Below, piece by piece: positions 52,516 to 61,227 of a DNA stretch of 64,000 nucleotides. Position 1 is the stretch's first letter. The number at the start of each line of letters is the position of its first letter. The stretch is from contig JACKEB010000019.1 in the NCBI GenBank assembly GCA_020633205.1, positions 296,950 through 360,949 of the forward strand, in the 5' to 3' direction. Origin of the DNA: Polyangiaceae bacterium. GTDB taxonomy: Bacteria; Myxococcota_A; Polyangia; Polyangiales; Polyangiaceae. The translations under genes and the position numbers were made by a program. The notes under the pieces were generated by a model that was given only the letters and a program-made list of their open reading frames with translations, was not told where the DNA came from and searched no databases.

Positions 52516-52531
52516 TGCAGCGAGCGTGCCA
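52516..52531 (-). promoter_or_regulatory. Sigma54-like promoter for the USP at 52.4 kb
   Basis: Minus-strand TGGCACGCTCGCTGCA differs from TGGCACG-N4-TTGCA at one base and has exact GG-N10-GC spacing. The best match in the window. Predicted start near 52505, leader about 72 nt. Lies about 350 bp from the signalling operon start, on the opposite strand. Confidence 0.6.
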
Positions 52532-52884
52532 GCGAGCGCTTGCCCAGCTTTGGAACCCACCAGGCCTCGAAAAGAGTTCGAGACAGCGTCGCTGGGCCGC
52601 TCGCGCTTTTGCGTAATTCTAGCGCTCGCGCTGCCGAGCCCCGCATCCCGTTCGTGCGACAAATCGCACCCCGCCGCTGACCTTGCTGCCCCCGGTGCCA
52701 TGCCTAGTTTGCGTTAGCCGAAGCCGGATCGCCCCAATTCCGGGGTGAAGGAGCTTCGGATGACGTGCGTACAGCGTTCCGGCCGAGCACCAGCGGGTGA
52801 GTCAGGCGGGGGCCCAACGCGCACCGTGGCTCGTGGCTGTGCCTCGCGTAGGCGAGCGTGCGTCTGCGCGGAGGGTCTTGAACC

Positions 52885-54093
52885 ATGCTCAGTGTCCTCC
52901 TACATCCTACAGCTGTGTCGTCGCAGCCCCTCGATATCGAAAGTGTGAAGCAATACGTGGGATTCGACGCTGAGTCGGCGAAGCTCCTACGCGAACTGCA
53001 TCCGCTGGCGGAGCCGCACTTCGAGCGCATCGTCGACGACTTCTACGCAGCGATCCAACAGCACCCGGACGCCCATCAAGCGATCACCGGAGGCAACGCG
53101 CAAATTCAGCGCCTGAAGCGATCCTTGGTGCGTTGGCTGGAGTCCGTTCTGCTGGGACCGCATGACGAGGACTACGTGGCAACCCACTCGCGCATCGGGC
53201 GCGTGCACGTGCGCATCGCGTTGCCTCAAGAGTTCATGTTTACCGCGATGAACCGCATCCGCAGTGCGCTCACGCACATCACGGTCGAGAGTTTCCACGA
53301 GGATCACGAGCGCTGCGCCCACACGATTCACGCGGTCGGCCAAGTCCTCGATCTGGAGCTCGCGCTGATGCTCGACACCTACCGTGAAGACTTGGTGGCG
53401 CGCATGCGATCTCACGAGCGCCTGGCAACCATCGGTCAGCTCGCGGCGAGCGTCGGTCACGAGCTCCGCAACCCCTTGGGCATCATCGAGTCGTCGCTCT
53501 ACTTGTTGCGCAATCGCGTCAGCGACCTGGCAGCAGCGGACCCCAAGGTGGAGAAGCACCTCGGTCGCATCGCGACTCAGGTGCGAGTCTGCAACAGCAC
53601 GATCACCCAGCTCCTCGAGCTCGCGCGGAGTCGCCCACCCTCGAAAGGCTGGCGCAATCTCCGTCAGGTGTTGGACATCGCGGTGGAGTACGCCCCACTC
53701 GGTCCAACCGCCTCGGTGGAGCTGGATGTCCCCGAAGACCTCCAGGTGCTCGTCGACGCGGATCAACTGCGTCAAGTGTTGATCAACCTGTTCCACAACT
53801 CGGTCCAGGCGCGCTCAGACGTGACGATCCAGGTCAGCGCGCGGGCCGTCCCTGGTGGACACGAGATCGACATCGCCGACAACGGTCCAGGAATTCCAGC
53901 TGATATCCGTTCTCGAGTTTTCGATGCGCTGTTTACGACCCGCGCCAAAGGAACAGGCCTTGGCCTGAGCCTCTGTCGGCGTATCCTCGAAGCCCATCGC
54001 GGGGAGATTCAGCTGGTGCCTTCGGAGATCGGCACGATCTTCAAGCTCTGGCTTCCGGACCACGAAACCGAAACCTCTGGCTCTTCCGAGTGA
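52885..54093 (+). CDS. Globin-coupled histidine kinase, haem-based oxygen sensor (AfGcHK-like)
   Basis: 402 residues. The N-terminal globin domain (about 22-170) has a putative distal Tyr54 (DDFYAAI) and proximal His108 (RIGRVHVRI). The HisKA box holds His192 (ASVGHELRNPLGI), and the HATPase region has NLFHNSVQA, DNGPGIP and GTGLGLSLC. Spacings Tyr-His (54) and His-phospho-His (84) equal those of Anaeromyxobacter AfGcHK (Tyr45, His99, His183). No membrane helix, so cytoplasmic. GGAGGG sits 8 nt before the ATG. First of four coupled signalling genes. O2 binding is predicted to switch autophosphorylation. Confidence 0.93.
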   Translation: MLSVLLHPTAVSSQPLDIESVKQYVGFDAESAKLLRELHPLAEPHFERIVDDFYAAIQQHPDAHQAITGGNAQIQRLKRSLVRWLESVLLGPHDEDYVATHSRIGRVHVRIALPQEFMFTAMNRIRSALTHITVESFHEDHERCAHTIHAVGQVLDLELALMLDTYREDLVARMRSHERLATIGQLAASVGHELRNPLGIIESSLYLLRNRVSDLAAADPKVEKHLGRIATQVRVCNSTITQLLELARSRPPSKGWRNLRQVLDIAVEYAPLGPTASVELDVPEDLQVLVDADQLRQVLINLFHNSVQARSDVTIQVSARAVPGGHEIDIADNGPGIPADIRSRVFDALFTTRAKGTGLGLSLCRRILEAHRGEIQLVPSEIGTIFKLWLPDHETETSGSSE

Positions 54094-54097
54094 ACCG

Positions 54098-54817
54098 ATG
54101 ACCTCGAACCCACTCCTGATCGTGGATGACCACGTCGAGCTCGCCGAAAACCTGGCCGAGATCCTCGAAGACCTGGGTCACCCTTGTCGCATCGTCGAGA
54201 GCGCAGACCAGGCCCTGGACGCGCTGAGTTCCCAAACGTTCTCGGGAATCATCACGGACTACCGCCTGCCGGAGTCCTCGGGTCTCGAGTTGATCACTGA
54301 GCTGCGCAAGCGCGGCGTCTCCACCCCGGTGGTGTTGATCAGCGCTTTCGCCGCCGACGACGTGGTCCGAAAAGCCCACGAGATCGGCGCGCTCGACGTG
54401 CTGGCGAAGCCAGTGGACTTCGATCAGCTGGAGCGCCTGGTCCGGGCCTTTGAGAAGAACGAACGCGACATCCTGATCGTCGATGACGACCGGCGCTTCG
54501 CAGAGAACATCCAAGAGATCCTCCATGACGCCGGCTTCGAGGTGTCCACCTCGGAGTGCGCGAGGGAGGCCTTGGCGCGACGGGACCTGCCCCGCCTCGC
54601 CGTACTTGATCTAATGTTGCCGGACGGAACCGGCATTGACATAGCCAAGCGGCTGTTCGCTCGCGACCCGACGATTCACATCTTGATCCTCTCCGGGCAC
54701 CTCGACCCGGACACGGCCGCTGACATCGAGAAGCTGCCCGGCGTGATCTCCGCGCTACCGAAGCCTATCGCAGCAAACGACCTGCTGGAGCGCGTGGGAA
54801 GCGCTCTCGAAAAATGA
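54098..54817 (+). CDS. Double-receiver response regulator
   Basis: 239 residues made of two REC domains and nothing else. Phospho-acceptors are Asp54 (IITDYRLP) and Asp171 (AVLDLMLP), 117 apart as in the cognate regulator of AfGcHK (Asp52/Asp169). Acidic pockets DD at 10-11 and 129-131; switch lysines in LAKPVDF and LPKPIAA. With no output domain it must pass phosphate on or bind another protein. Four bp after the kinase; its stop overlaps the next start (ATGA). Confidence 0.93.
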   Translation: MTSNPLLIVDDHVELAENLAEILEDLGHPCRIVESADQALDALSSQTFSGIITDYRLPESSGLELITELRKRGVSTPVVLISAFAADDVVRKAHEIGALDVLAKPVDFDQLERLVRAFEKNERDILIVDDDRRFAENIQEILHDAGFEVSTSECAREALARRDLPRLAVLDLMLPDGTGIDIAKRLFARDPTIHILILSGHLDPDTAADIEKLPGVISALPKPIAANDLLERVGSALEK

Positions 54818-56280
54818 ATCCGGACCGGAGCGCCCCGCTCAACATCCTGATCGTCGACGACAACGCCGCCTTTGCGGAGAACCTCGCGGACATCCTCGAC
54901 GAACTCGAAGGCTTCGACGTTCAATGCACGGCCCTTCCGAGCGCGGAAGCAGCGCGCGCGTTCGCAGCCGAGCACGACGTTGCGCTCGCGCTGGTCGACG
55001 TGCATCTGCCTGACGATAAGGGCACCGCGCTGCTCTCGGACATCCGCAAGGGTTCCGAGCACGCGCAGGTGATCGTGATCACGGGCGATGCGACGGTCGA
55101 GACCGCGATCGCTGCGGTAGACGGCGGCGCGTTCAGTTATATCGTCAAGCCGTTTCCCCCTCCGCAGTTGCTGGAGAAGGCGACACTAGCGCTGCGCCAG
55201 GCTACGCTGCTGCGCGAACGCCAGGAGCTGCGCGCGGAGCTCGAGACCTCCGAGGCCAAGCACCGAAACCTGGTTGAGAACGTTCCGGCATTCGTGCTCG
55301 CGCTGAACGAGCATGGCGAAATCGTCGTCTGGAATCATTTCCTCGAGGAAGTGACTGGGTTCCAGCGCGAGGAGATGTTGGGTCAACTCGGGGAACGTTT
55401 CGTTGGGGGGGAGGGTGATGCTCCACTGCCGCTCAAAGGTGGCGGGCACCGCCTGGTGCGCTGGCAACGTGCGGTCGTCACGAACGCACCCAAGAGCCGC
55501 TTGACGTATGCCATGGGCGTCGACGTCACCGACGAACGCGAAATGCTCCAGCGCACGCTGCGCAGCGAACGCTTGGCGGCCGTCGGCACCTTGGCAGCGG
55601 GCCTGGCGCATGAAGTGCGGAATCCACTCAACTCGGCGCTGCTTCAACTCCAGGTTCTGGAGCGGCGCATCGCCAAGGGCAAGACGTCGCCTCCAGAGCT
55701 CGCTCCTGTGGTGTTGGTGGTCAAAGACGAGATCCGCCGTCTCGAGCGCTTGGTGGCTGACTTCTTGGCCTTCGCGCGTCCTTCACGGGTCGAGCTTGCG
55801 CCTCACGACCTCAACGACGTCGCGGACGCTGTCGTTGCGCTGGTCGCGCCAGAAGCAAAGGCCAAGGGAACCAAGCTGAAGGTGGTGAAAGCCGAGCAAC
55901 CGCTCTGGGTCCCACTGGATCCGGAGCGTTTCCGCCAGGTACTGCTGAACCTGATCCGCAACGGGGTGGAGGCCAGCGGTGACAGTGGAACCGTCACACT
56001 GCGGCTCATCCCCACCGACACGGAGGCATTGCTCGAGGTAACGGACGATGGCCCTGGCTTCCCTCCCGACGCGCAGATCTTCGACGCGTTCTACACCACG
56101 AAGGACACTGGGACTGGCTTGGGGTTGTCCATCGTTCACAGCCTGGTGACCGCCCACGACGGCAAGATTTCCGCGGTCTCACAGCCCGGGAACACCTGCT
56201 TCACGATTCGCCTCCCGCTCGCTCCCGTTGTGCCCAGCGACAGCAGTGCGCAATATTTACCGCCACCAACCGACGAATAG
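54814..56280 (+). CDS. Hybrid REC-PAS sensor histidine kinase
   Basis: 488 residues. N-terminal REC (Asp62 in LVDVHLPDD), short coiled linker (RERQELRAELETSEAKH), PAS domain about 148-240 (LVENVPAFVLALNEHGEIVVWN), HisKA with His266 (AAGLAHEVRNPLNSALLQL), and HATPase (NLIRNGVEAS, DDGPGFP, GTGLGLSIV). Soluble. The N-terminal receiver suggests it takes input from the upstream kinase or double receiver and then phosphorylates the NtrC-type regulator that follows. Confidence 0.92.
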   Translation: MNPDRSAPLNILIVDDNAAFAENLADILDELEGFDVQCTALPSAEAARAFAAEHDVALALVDVHLPDDKGTALLSDIRKGSEHAQVIVITGDATVETAIAAVDGGAFSYIVKPFPPPQLLEKATLALRQATLLRERQELRAELETSEAKHRNLVENVPAFVLALNEHGEIVVWNHFLEEVTGFQREEMLGQLGERFVGGEGDAPLPLKGGGHRLVRWQRAVVTNAPKSRLTYAMGVDVTDEREMLQRTLRSERLAAVGTLAAGLAHEVRNPLNSALLQLQVLERRIAKGKTSPPELAPVVLVVKDEIRRLERLVADFLAFARPSRVELAPHDLNDVADAVVALVAPEAKAKGTKLKVVKAEQPLWVPLDPERFRQVLLNLIRNGVEASGDSGTVTLRLIPTDTEALLEVTDDGPGFPPDAQIFDAFYTTKDTGTGLGLSIVHSLVTAHDGKISAVSQPGNTCFTIRLPLAPVVPSDSSAQYLPPPTDE

Positions 56281-56423
56281 CAGCGCATGCGCGTGGCATT
56301 TGCCAACCCCGGCGCTAAATCTGCGTCAGGCGCCAAGAATGCGTTTCGGCACGCAAGCTGCAGAGGATCGAGTCGCCCGGGCGCATCGGCGTCCGCACCA
56401 CCACCCGGATTGGGATTTTGAGC

Positions 56424-57800
56424 ATGAGCAAGGAACGCATCCTCGTAGTCGATGACGAAGCCAACGCGCGCACGGCGCTGGCTGAGTTGCTCAAGGAGGA
56501 GGGCTACTTCGTCGAGACGGCTGCCGACGGGTTCAAGGCGCTATCGAAGTTCGAGGAGGGCCACCCGGATTTGATCCTCACGGATCTAAAGATGCCGGGC
56601 ATGGATGGCGTGGAGTTGCTGCAAAAGGTGCGGCAGGCGGACCCAGACGTCGAGGTGGTGGTGATGACGGCATTTGGCGCCGTCGACACGGCAGTCCAGG
56701 CGATGCGCTCCGGAGCGACTGACTACCTGACCAAGCCGCTGAACATGGACGAGCTGGTGCTGGTGCTGGAGCGCGCACTGGAGCGCCGCCGGCTGCGTAA
56801 AGAAGCCGGAGACCTACGAGTGCGACTCGCGGAGCGCTACAGCTTCGACAACATCATCGGCTCTTCACCTGAGATGCAGCAGGTGTTCAAGACCATCGCT
56901 CAAGTGGCCCCGAGCAAGGCCTCCGTGTTGCTGACCGGAGAGTCTGGAACCGGCAAGGAGCTCGTCGCCGCTGCGATTCATCAGCACTCGCCGCGCGCCA
57001 ACGGTCCGTTCGTTCGCGTCCACTGCGCGGCGCTCGCCGAGAGCCTGCTGGAGAGCGAGCTCTTTGGTCACGAGCGCGGGTCGTTCACCGGCGCTGATCG
57101 CCGCCGCGAAGGGCGCTTCGAGCGCGCCCACGGCGGGACGCTGTTTCTCGACGAGATCGGGGAGATCCCCCTGGCCACTCAGGTCAAGCTCCTGCGCGTG
57201 CTCCAGGAGCGCGAGTTCGAGCGTGTTGGTGGCGACCAGACGATTCAGGCCGATGTGCGAGTGATCGCGGCCACCAATCGAAATCTCAAGGACGAGGTAG
57301 CGAAGGGCAATTTCCGCGAGGATTTATTCTATCGTCTAAATGTCATCAATCTCAAGCTGCCCGCGCTGCGCGAGCGTGACAGCGACATCCCGGCGCTGGC
57401 GACGTTCTTCCTGAACAAGTACTCGGCCGAGAACGCCAAGAGCGTCACCCGCATCGCGGATGGGGCGCTCGCCCGCCTCACCCGTTACAACTGGCCGGGC
57501 AACGTCCGCGAGCTCGAGAACGTCGTGGAACGCGCGGTCGTCATGGCCGAAGGTGACGCCATCGAAGCCGACCATCTGCCGCCCGAAGTCAAGGCGGATG
57601 AACGCGACTTCGGCATCAAGATCCCGGGCTCCACCCTGTCAGACATCGAGCGCTTTGCGATCCTCGAGACGCTGGCTGCGGTGGGAGGCTCGACCAGCAA
57701 GGCAGCAGCGACACTGGGTATTAGCCCCCGCAAGATCCAGTACAAACTCCACGAGTACGGCGCGGCGCCGAAGAGCGGCACCCCGATCGTGGAAGACTGA
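56424..57800 (+). CDS. NtrC-family sigma54-dependent response regulator
   Basis: 458 residues. REC (Asp54, LILTDLKMPGMDG), AAA+ domain with Walker A GESGTGKE, the sigma54-contact loop GSFTGA, Walker B GGTLFLDEIGE, and the R-finger region FREDLFYRLNV. The C-terminal Fis-type helix-turn-helix is STSKAAATLGISPRKIQYKL. ATG 56424 is preferred to the in-frame TTG six bases earlier. Final gene of the oxygen-signalling operon. Candidate targets are sigma54-like promoters of nearby USP, CBS and hemerythrin genes. Confidence 0.95.
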   Translation: MSKERILVVDDEANARTALAELLKEEGYFVETAADGFKALSKFEEGHPDLILTDLKMPGMDGVELLQKVRQADPDVEVVVMTAFGAVDTAVQAMRSGATDYLTKPLNMDELVLVLERALERRRLRKEAGDLRVRLAERYSFDNIIGSSPEMQQVFKTIAQVAPSKASVLLTGESGTGKELVAAAIHQHSPRANGPFVRVHCAALAESLLESELFGHERGSFTGADRRREGRFERAHGGTLFLDEIGEIPLATQVKLLRVLQEREFERVGGDQTIQADVRVIAATNRNLKDEVAKGNFREDLFYRLNVINLKLPALRERDSDIPALATFFLNKYSAENAKSVTRIADGALARLTRYNWPGNVRELENVVERAVVMAEGDAIEADHLPPEVKADERDFGIKIPGSTLSDIERFAILETLAAVGGSTSKAAATLGISPRKIQYKLHEYGAAPKSGTPIVED

Positions 57801-57915
57801 GCAGCGTTTCCACGAGGCAGTCCCAGCCGAAGTTTGCGCTGGGGCGCCCTCGCGGTCCTTCAACGGGCCGCGGGTCATTTTGGGGCCTTTGGGGAAATGC
57901 GCTTGACCGCCTGAC

Positions 57916-57939
57916 TCGCGAGCAGGAATCTGCTCGCGA
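57916..57939 (+). other. Perfect stem-loop in the 5' leader of the membrane protein gene
   Basis: TCGCGAGCAG-GAAT-CTGCTCGCGA: 10-bp perfect stem, 4-nt loop, ending 12 nt before the start codon, just ahead of GGGGAAAG. No U-tract. It could affect ribosome access or be the base of a terminator for the NtrC gene. Confidence 0.6.
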
Positions 57940-57951
57940 CAAGGGGAAAGC

Positions 57952-58968
57952 ATGCAGCAAGGCCAAGCTCAGTTCGGCAGTCAGATCACCCTGCGTGATC
58001 CGAGCACCCAGCAGCCGGTTCAGACCAACGTCCACGGCACCGTCAGCTACTCGCTGAACGGCGATCCGGCTCAATACCAAGACTACGTACGGCAGGCTGT
58101 GATCAAGGCAGCCGAGCAAGTGCTCGCGCAGAAGCTCGGCGCGAACCAGCTCGCGATCCCCACGCTGTCGATGAGCGCGGCGGCCCTCGGCCCGGAGATC
58201 GCCCAGGCGGCCCAAGCCCAGATGCAGGGCGTGCAGGTGAGCCAGCTGCAGCTCAACATCAATCCACAGCAAGCTCCGGCACCGCAGCCGATGGCGCCCG
58301 CGCAGATGCCGCCCACGCCCATGCAGGCGATGCAGAACTCCTTCCAGGAGAAGGCGCAGGACGCCCTCGATCCGAGCAACTACGAGGTCAAGGCCAAGCT
58401 CAACATCGGCGGCTTCAAGGTGAACATGAGCTCCGAGGATGGGCTCGACACCGATGGCTTGAAGAAGCAGGCGGTCGACAAGGCCAAGAGCAAGCTCATC
58501 GGCTGCGTGATCGTCGCGGTGATCCTCTTCATCGTGCTGATCGGTATTCTCGGTCTCGGTTGGTACATCTACGCCGAGGCCAAGAAGTCGACGGTGGTTC
58601 CTGCGACGCCAGGTGGCGCCCCAGCCGCCGCTTCGGATCTCAAAGACGCCGACTGGGATGGCAAGTCTCCGTTCAACTGCGGAGGCAACGACGCTTACCG
58701 GATCAAGGGTGTCACCGCGAAGCTGACCTCGGGCACCGCCATCACGGCTGGCGCCAACTGCACCCTGGTGATCGAGGACTCCAACATCGAGGCTCCAACC
58801 GGCGTGTCGGCGCTTGGCAATTCAAACATCACGATCAAGGGCGGCTCCGTCAAAGGCAAAACGGCAGCGCTCAAGGCGCTGGGCAACTGCAAGATCACGG
58901 TCGAAGGCTCGAAGATCGACGGCAAAGTGACGAAGCTCGGCAAGGCCGTCATCGAAGGCGCCCAGTAG
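57952..58968 (+). CDS. Single-pass membrane protein with SPFH-like N-terminus and repetitive C-terminus
   Basis: 338 residues, no recognised family. Residues about 10-60 (FGSQITLRDPSTQQPVQTNV, then GTVSYSLNGDPAQYQDYVRQ) resemble the start of bacterial SPFH/YdjF-like proteins; 100-125 is Pro/Gln/Met-rich. One membrane helix lies near 183-205 (CVIVAVILFIVLIGILGLGWYIY). The remaining 110 residues have short beta-helix-like repeats (NCTLVIEDSNIEAPTGVSA, NSNITIKGGSVKGKTAALKA, NCKITVEGSKIDGKVTKL). There is no signal peptide, so the N-terminal part is probably cytoplasmic. Confidence 0.7.
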   Translation: MQQGQAQFGSQITLRDPSTQQPVQTNVHGTVSYSLNGDPAQYQDYVRQAVIKAAEQVLAQKLGANQLAIPTLSMSAAALGPEIAQAAQAQMQGVQVSQLQLNINPQQAPAPQPMAPAQMPPTPMQAMQNSFQEKAQDALDPSNYEVKAKLNIGGFKVNMSSEDGLDTDGLKKQAVDKAKSKLIGCVIVAVILFIVLIGILGLGWYIYAEAKKSTVVPATPGGAPAAASDLKDADWDGKSPFNCGGNDAYRIKGVTAKLTSGTAITAGANCTLVIEDSNIEAPTGVSALGNSNITIKGGSVKGKTAALKALGNCKITVEGSKIDGKVTKLGKAVIEGAQ

Positions 58969-59016
58969 GAACGTCACCGCTCGCGCGCGGCCAGCGCGCG
59001 AGCTACGCTGAGACCC

Positions 59017-59901
59017 ATGCGCGCGGCTTTCCTCACGGATCTACACCTGGGTCCTCGCGCCACCTTCGAGGGCAAGCTCCGCAAGATGAGCGACCAAGCG
59101 GCGCCTTTCTTGCGCGAGCTGGTGAGCTACCTATCGGGCCCCAACTTGCCCCGGCAGCGCCCTCAGCGCGCGACGCCTCTCGACGTGCTGGTGAACCTGG
59201 GGGACGTGCTCGAAGACGAATCGCCGGAGGCTGACTTCGCTCGCTACGGAGAGTTCGTCGCCGAGCTGACTCGCCTACCCTGCCCAGCCCTTCACGTCGC
59301 TGGCAACCACGATCGCGTCCACCTGAGCGACCTCCAGTTGCGTGAGCTGTGGCAGGTCACCGGGCTCGAGGTGGACCAGCTCCACTACTCCCGCGACATC
59401 GGCGGCGTGCACCTCTGTGTCCTCGCGACTCGCGAGACGAAGGACATCGACGTTCGTCTCCCCGCGGAACAGCTCGAGTGGCTGGAGAAGGACCTGAGTC
59501 AGACAGAGCTCGCCACGGTCATCTGCATCCATCATCCCCTCAGCGACTGTGTGCTCGACGGCAACCGCTGGTTTTCCCAGGCCCCAAACATCTGCCGCGT
59601 GGCGGAGCGCAAAGCCTTCCGCCGAGTGATCGAAGCGAGCGGAAAGGTGCTCTTGGTGGTCAACGGGCACGCCCACTGGAACCACTTCGACCTGATCGCC
59701 GGCGTCCCGTACATCACCCTGCAGAGCCCCATCGAGAACCTCGACGCAGACGCCCCAGGCCGCCCCGCGAAGACCTTCGGCCTCCTCGACGTTGCCCCAG
59801 AACGCGCCTTGTTTCGCGTGTTTGGCGAGCAACCGGCGCACTACCAGCTCACACCCTCTGCGAGCCTCGCGGAGCGCCTGAGAGCCGCCGCCTCCGAGTG
59901 A
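59017..59901 (+). CDS. Calcineurin-like metallophosphoesterase
   Basis: 294 residues. Metal-site motifs in order: TDLHLG, LGDVLED, AGNHDRVH, CIHHPL and VNGHAHWNHF. A dinuclear-metal phosphoesterase of the Icc/CpdA-like superfamily; substrate could be a cyclic nucleotide or phosphodiester. No signal peptide, so cytoplasmic. Starts 48 bp after the membrane protein gene. Confidence 0.9.
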   Translation: MRAAFLTDLHLGPRATFEGKLRKMSDQAAPFLRELVSYLSGPNLPRQRPQRATPLDVLVNLGDVLEDESPEADFARYGEFVAELTRLPCPALHVAGNHDRVHLSDLQLRELWQVTGLEVDQLHYSRDIGGVHLCVLATRETKDIDVRLPAEQLEWLEKDLSQTELATVICIHHPLSDCVLDGNRWFSQAPNICRVAERKAFRRVIEASGKVLLVVNGHAHWNHFDLIAGVPYITLQSPIENLDADAPGRPAKTFGLLDVAPERALFRVFGEQPAHYQLTPSASLAERLRAAASE

Positions 59902-59992
59902 TCTCCAGCACCGGGGCGCCCAAACAAAGCCACCCGATCTCCACTTCGTGCTCGCCGACGCCCGAGATTTGGCTAAATTCCCCGGCCATCAA

Positions 59993-60069
59993 GCGCCAGT
60001 AGCTCAGTAGGATAGAGCGGAGGATTTCTAATCCTCTGGTCGGGGGTTCGAATCCCTCCTGGCGTGCCA
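59993..60069 (+). tRNA. tRNA-Arg (anticodon TCT)
   Basis: 77-nt cloverleaf. Acceptor GCGCCAG pairs with CTGGCGT, the D-arm contains AGCTCAGTAGGATAGAGC, the anticodon stem is GAGGA/TCCTC with loop TTTCTAA, and the T-arm is GGGGGTTCGAATCCCTC. CCA is encoded at 60067-60069. Anticodon TCT reads AGA/AGG, rare arginine codons in this GC-rich genome. Confidence 0.97.
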
Positions 60070-60087
60070 CTCACCCCCAGCCCCGCA

Positions 60088-60330
60088 ACGGAAGCGACCC
60101 ACCGGTTAGACTTCCGTCGCGGCGCCTCACGCGACGTTCGCGCATTTTTCAAGCTGCTCCGTCTCTGCCCACTCTTTGTGTGCGTCATCGCCGCGCGGAA
60201 CAAAGAGCGACGGGTGGCCCGCCTGGGGGGTCTCTGAGAGCGTTCAGGGCTCTCAGAGGGCCGAAAGTCTAATCCGCGGGTTAGACTTTTGGTCTCGGAC
60301 GCTGGTCCGGATATATTCCGCGCGGAATAT
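60088..60330. repeat. Cluster of five inverted repeats in noncoding DNA after tRNA-Arg
   Basis: No gene is visible in 60070-60467. Inverted repeats in order: ACGGAAG/CTTCCGT (60088-60117), CTCTTTGT/ACAAAGAG (60172-60207), CTCTGAGAGC/GCTCTCAGAG (60232-60258), AAAGTCTAA/TTAGACTTT around CCGCGG (60264-60289) and the perfect palindrome ATATTCCGCGCGGAATAT (60313-60330). GGTTAGACTT also occurs as a direct repeat at 60104 and 60279. Some may be terminators for the converging transcripts. Confidence 0.7.
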
Positions 60331-60467
60331 TCACCTCACGATTTGCGAGGTTTTTGGGGGTGACGAGCAACGCTTAGTCGCAGAAACTGACTATTGGGGG
60401 CTGCGTCCCTTAATCCGTGGGTCAGGAGTTCGTTTTGGTTTGTGCTGTGCGGTTGGGATGTGAACCG

Positions 60468-61139
60468 CTACTCCGATGGCTCCTCAGCAGGCGCCTCGGC
60501 GGGCGACACTTGGTCGGCCACACCCTCGACTCGCACCGTCACGCTCTGCGTCGGATCCACCGTGAAGCGGGCGACTCCGTCCGCGTCGGTGCGGGCGCTC
60601 TGCCTGTTTCCGTCTGGTGATTCGAGCTCGACTAGGACGGACGGGATCACGCGCGACGGGCACCGACGAAGGTAGGTGTAATGCCTGGGTTCTGACTCCA
60701 AGTATGCCACGCGATGGGTCGGCCGAAGAAGTTCAACAGTAAACACGGTAGTCGGAGGCAGCCCAAGTAGCGTCAATCCAATGAGACGTTGGCTGCCGGT
60801 CGACGGGATCAGGAACGGAATGACGGTGCCCATCACGGCGAGTGTTCCCTCGAAGGCAAGCATCCCGTTGTAGTCTCTGGTTTCGAAGACGCGCTCGCTT
60901 CGGGTCGCCTCACCTTCAACCTCGCATCGAACCGGCGCAACCAGATGGACCCGAAGCTGTCCGCTGCGACGTGCAACGGTCGCCTCCCACTGCCCCTCCT
61001 TCGCCGGTCCCCGGCGTTCAGTGTACCTGACATCGCTCTCCACGCGCTCCGGGTACCAGGGGCCGAGGGCACAGCCACCGGCCAGGGCTCCCGTCACGCA
61101 GACCATCAACACCCGCGCGCGGAAGCGCTCGTTCCACAC
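60468..61139 (-). CDS. Putative lipoprotein, function unknown
   Basis: About 223 residues from GTG 61139, chosen to place the signal peptide (VLMVCVTGALAGGC lipobox) near the start; the frame is open to 61247. A central hydrophobic stretch (MLAFEGTLAVMGTVIPFLIP and the following LIGLTLLGLPPTTVFTVELL) suggests membrane association. The C-terminal 60 residues look like a beta-sandwich carboxypeptidase-regulatory-like fold (VELESPDGNRQSARTDADGV). Part of a minus-strand series of exported proteins. Confidence 0.65.
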   Translation of the reverse strand: MWNERFRARVLMVCVTGALAGGCALGPWYPERVESDVRYTERRGPAKEGQWEATVARRSGQLRVHLVAPVRCEVEGEATRSERVFETRDYNGMLAFEGTLAVMGTVIPFLIPSTGSQRLIGLTLLGLPPTTVFTVELLRPTHRVAYLESEPRHYTYLRRCPSRVIPSVLVELESPDGNRQSARTDADGVARFTVDPTQSVTVRVEGVADQVSPAEAPAEEPSE

Positions 61140-61227
61140 CCGGCGCGTTGTCGTCCCAGCTGGATTCGGAAGACTGAACGGGCGTTGGACTCTCCTACGG
61201 AGGTTTGCAGCCGTGAATGCGAGTGGA

